DNA from: an uncultured Sphingomonadaceae bacterium
Lineage (GTDB): Bacteria; Pseudomonadota; Alphaproteobacteria; Sphingomonadales; Sphingomonadaceae
Direction of reading: 5' to 3'
Length of the DNA: 64,000 nucleotides
NCBI GenBank assembly: GCA_947496865.1
Contig: CANMEE010000001.1
Span: 673,501-737,500 of the forward strand
Shown here in pieces: positions 61,637-64,000 of this stretch (positions are counted from its first letter, which is position 1; the number at the start of each line of letters is the position of its first letter). The position numbers and the translations under genes are program-made. The notes under the pieces are model-generated. The model saw only the letters and a program-made list of their open reading frames with translations. It did not search any database and was not told the origin of the DNA.

Positions 61637-62800
61637 ATGACAAATCCGTTACTGAAACCATCTTTATCGATACTCGATTCGCTTATCGCGTTTGATACGA
61701 CATCGCGAAATAGCAACTTGCAGCTCATCACTTGGGTCGAGGAATATCTCTCGCAATATAGGATCAGCGCCACGCGCGTCAGCAATGCCGATGGATCAAA
61801 AGCCAATCTCTATGCAACCATTGGTCCGAACATAGCTGGCGGTATCATCCTGTCGGGGCATAGTGATGTCGTACCCGTTGATGGGCAGGACTGGTCGAGC
61901 GATCCTTTTACAGTTGTCGAGCGGGAAGGCCTGCTCCACGGTCGTGGCACCTGCGATATGAAGGGTTTTATCGCGCTCGCCTTGGCCGCGGTTCCTATGC
62001 TCAAAGATGCTGAACGCCCGGTCCATCTGGCGATTAGCTATGATGAAGAAATTGGCTGCCTCGGGGCGCCCGCGATGATCGAGGAAATTGCCGCCACCCT
62101 GCCGAGACCTGCGCTGGCGATTATCGGTGAACCGACAATGATGAAGGTGGTGACAGGCCACAAGGGTATTTGCGTCCACGAGGTGGAAGTGCTCGGCCAT
62201 GAAGCGCATAGCAGCCTGACCCATCTTGGTATTTCCGCGAATATGGTCGCGATCGAACTCATGCATGATTTGGCCGAACTAGCGCGTGAGCTGTGGGAAA
62301 ATGCTGACCCGCACTCTCCGTTCACTCCGCCACATGCCACGCTGACCATCGGCAAGATGGAGGGCGGCACCGCGGCCAACATCTTGGCCCGTCGCGCACA
62401 TTTCTTTTTTGACCTGCGCTGCCCGCCTGATGTTGATCCCGACACAATCTTAAAACCGTTCAAAGAAAAAGCTGCTGCTATTGACGCGCAACTGAAACAG
62501 GCCTTCCCTGATACCGGCGTACGCGTAGAACAGCTCTCAAACGCACCGCCACTGAGCCACTCCGGATCGGAAGACGCCGAAGCCTTTGTCCGCAAGCTGA
62601 CAGGAGACAACGCGCCTGCAGGGGTGGTATCCTACGCCGCCGAAGCAGGGCAGTTTCAACAAGCTGGCTTTCCCACCGTAATTTGCGGACCCGGCTCCAT
62701 CGAACAAGCCCATCAGCCCAATGAATATGTCAGCCTAGAGCAATTCACTCGCGGTGCCGATTTCATGCTGCGATTGATCGAAGAAATGCAACAAGAGTAA
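61637..62800 (+). CDS. argE: Acetylornithine deacetylase (M20 family)
   Basis: 387 aa, standard M20A length. SGHSDVVPVDGQDWSSDPFTV has the first metal-binding His/Asp, GRGTCDMKGFIALALA the bridging Asp, ISYDEEIGCLGAPAMIEE the catalytic Glu-Glu and AGQFQQAGFPTVICGPGSIEQAHQPNEYV the last His. The ArgE-type order and GHKGICVHEVEVLGHEAHSSL fit acetylornithine deacetylase. Related M20 enzymes (DapE-like or acylase) cannot be excluded. Confidence 0.85.
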   Translation: MTNPLLKPSLSILDSLIAFDTTSRNSNLQLITWVEEYLSQYRISATRVSNADGSKANLYATIGPNIAGGIILSGHSDVVPVDGQDWSSDPFTVVEREGLLHGRGTCDMKGFIALALAAVPMLKDAERPVHLAISYDEEIGCLGAPAMIEEIAATLPRPALAIIGEPTMMKVVTGHKGICVHEVEVLGHEAHSSLTHLGISANMVAIELMHDLAELARELWENADPHSPFTPPHATLTIGKMEGGTAANILARRAHFFFDLRCPPDVDPDTILKPFKEKAAAIDAQLKQAFPDTGVRVEQLSNAPPLSHSGSEDAEAFVRKLTGDNAPAGVVSYAAEAGQFQQAGFPTVICGPGSIEQAHQPNEYVSLEQFTRGADFMLRLIEEMQQE

Positions 62801-63094
62801 GCGAACAGAAACCGGTTTGCGCGACGGCTGATGGCGAGACCCGCGCGGCAATATGTCAGCGGATTGATGGTGTCGCGGGCGGCTTGATCGAAATTTGACC
62901 CACGGTCTAACCGAGCAGGTCAGTTGCGATTCGGTACCGTCAATCTGTGTCAGGGCCGAGCCATCTGACAAAAATGACAGATGCTTGTTACATCTTCACG
63001 GCAGCATGGTTTGTTTACGGTACGGAATGCGCGGGTTATCGCATGGCCTGCAAAAACCTAGCTTTTTAGCGGAAATTGGCCTATTATTGGCACC

Positions 63095-64000
63095 ATGCCA
63101 GCCGTTAAAGCCGCCCGACCAACAGATATTTTCCCCCGCGAGCAGTGGGCACGCTTAACGCGTATATCGCCCTCACGGGGTCTTTGGTTGATCCTACATG
63201 GCTGGTTGACGACGGCTTTGGTTCTAACGGGCACAGCGTTATTATGGGATTGGCATTGGCTGGCTGGTCTCGTCGCCTTCCCATTTGCGGTCGCCATTGT
63301 CGGCGGGCGACAATTGGGCCTTTCGATATTGATGCACGAAGGCGCGCATGGATTGCTTCATTCCAATCGCAAGGTCAATAATTTCGCCGGCCAATGGCTT
63401 AGCGGCGCGGCGACAGGAAGCGATCTGCATAGTTACCGCGCCTATCACCTGACCCATCACAAATATACGCAGCAGCCCGAAGATCCTGATCTTGCGCTGT
63501 CAAAGCCATTTCCGACAACGCCAGAGAGTATGAAGCGCAAAGTCTTTCGCGATTTGAGCGGGCAAACATTCCTGAAACAGCGCAGTGGTCAGTTGGTTGC
63601 AGCTTGGTTTGGCTTAAAGGCGATGTTGCGCGGCTCGCCTTCGACCGATGGCAATGGCAAGCGCGACACCTCGGCTGGCACACCGCTTAACCGCGGCGGC
63701 GCTGCTGGCGTCTCTGCGCCGGTAACCGACTTGAGCGGCGCCATACGGACCACCAAGACTGTGGCACGCTTTCTGCTGATCCAGTTCATCGTTCTGGCCG
63801 TCAGCCTGGCAACATTGGGCATCATCCCCTTTCTGATATGGATTATCGCGCTGGCAACAACGTTCCAGCTTTTCCTGCGTATCCGCAATATTGCCGAACA
63901 TGCCTGCACGACGACGGGCAGCGATGACCCCTTCACCCACGCCCGCACCACCTATGCAAACCTGCTCGAACGTACAATGGTCGCACCCTATTGGGTGAAT
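63095..64000 (+). CDS. Membrane fatty acid desaturase (3' partial)
   Basis: Open to the window end, so the last His box is missing. From ATG 63095 the frame reads MPAVKAARPTDIFPREQWARL, then hydrophobic segments (LTTALVLTGTALLWDWHWLAGLVAFPFAVAIV), the first His box LMHEGAHGLLH, the second HLTHHKY, and a third segment FQLFLRIRNIAEH before the edge. These His boxes bind a di-iron centre that inserts double bonds into acyl chains. The start has no clear Shine-Dalgarno sequence. Confidence 0.88.
   Translation, partial: MPAVKAARPTDIFPREQWARLTRISPSRGLWLILHGWLTTALVLTGTALLWDWHWLAGLVAFPFAVAIVGGRQLGLSILMHEGAHGLLHSNRKVNNFAGQWLSGAATGSDLHSYRAYHLTHHKYTQQPEDPDLALSKPFPTTPESMKRKVFRDLSGQTFLKQRSGQLVAAWFGLKAMLRGSPSTDGNGKRDTSAGTPLNRGGAAGVSAPVTDLSGAIRTTKTVARFLLIQFIVLAVSLATLGIIPFLIWIIALATTFQLFLRIRNIAEHACTTTGSDDPFTHARTTYANLLERTMVAPYWVN

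Noticed and set aside
62962..62983. CATCTG/CAGATG hairpin upstream of the desaturase
   Set aside because: Six-bp stem with no T tract and no matching context; not enough to call.
63112..63124. CCCGACCAACAG resembling a LytTR half site
   Set aside because: No second box 21 bp to either side, and it lies inside the desaturase coding region.
1..64000. Prophage, transposon or plasmid genes
   Set aside because: No integrase, transposase, relaxase or phage structural gene was seen; all neighbourhoods look chromosomal.

Overview
The window looks like chromosomal DNA of an alphaproteobacterium, most likely a member of the Sphingomonadales with moderate GC such as Sphingorhabdus or Parasphingorhabdus. 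The genus is an inference from gene order and protein style. Supporting signs are the order TIGR02300-aroA-cmk-rpsA-ihfB, the carD / fdxA / S4 protein / Suv3-like helicase block, lnt-metK-trmB, a ThiS-ThiG fusion, an UrcA-family protein, an L21 with a long Lys/Ala tail, and a palindromic repeat built on CTTGTCGAA. No prophage, transposase, plasmid gene or CRISPR array is visible. The window opens inside a PNPOx-family gene and closes inside a fatty acid desaturase gene.

Layout. 1-3.8 kb: PNPOx-like protein, MDR dehydrogenase, flavin oxidoreductase and aldo/keto reductase. 3.9-11.7 kb: ubiA and rsmE divergent around a palindromic repeat, a DUF11 secreted protein, a YaiI protein, a DEAD-box helicase, and a BaiN-type flavoprotein that appears to lack a normal start codon. 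12-17.4 kb: tRNA-Ala(GGC), a zinc-ribbon protein, the aroA-cmk-rpsA-ihfB block and tRNA-Leu(TAA). 17.6-22.8 kb: a chaperone-usher pilus locus of the spore-coat-U (Csu-like) type, read leftward as pilin, chaperone, usher, tip protein, with an attenuator-like hairpin after the pilin and a small SCPU-like protein converging on the end. 23.4-29.7 kb: carD, an inverted-repeat element, fdxA, an S4 protein, a large helicase and an M23 peptidase. 29.7-34.7 kb: a lipoprotein, hemB, two acetyltransferases, a gamma carbonic anhydrase, another lipoprotein, and rplU-rpmA. 34.7-45.1 kb: two PF10118 hydrolase paralogues, one facing a TetR gene, trmB-metK-lnt, a VOC protein, a sigma-54 activator and two unknown proteins.

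45.2-57 kb holds the most interesting regulatory signal. A LytS/AlgZ-type histidine kinase and a LytTR response regulator form an operon. Its promoter region carries two direct repeats (TTCGACC core) spaced exactly 21 bp apart, the geometry of LytTR-family sites. The same 21-bp-spaced repeat recurs near an UrcA-family gene (48.06 kb) and upstream of a secreted DUF885 protein (55.1 kb), which suggests an autoregulated cell-envelope regulon. Between these lie thiSG, aroQ-accB-accC, a secreted Arg-rich protein with eight EF-hand-loop-like 12-residue repeats, a secreted amidohydrolase and a prolyl-4-hydroxylase-like oxygenase.

57-64 kb: a secreted metallopeptidase with a TPR-like region whose ribosome-binding region lies in a large hairpin, a MarR / Acg-type nitroreductase operon with a palindromic operator candidate, two small proteins (one GAF), an argE-like M20 deacylase and the partial desaturase. 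All calls come from reading the sequence. No database search was run.
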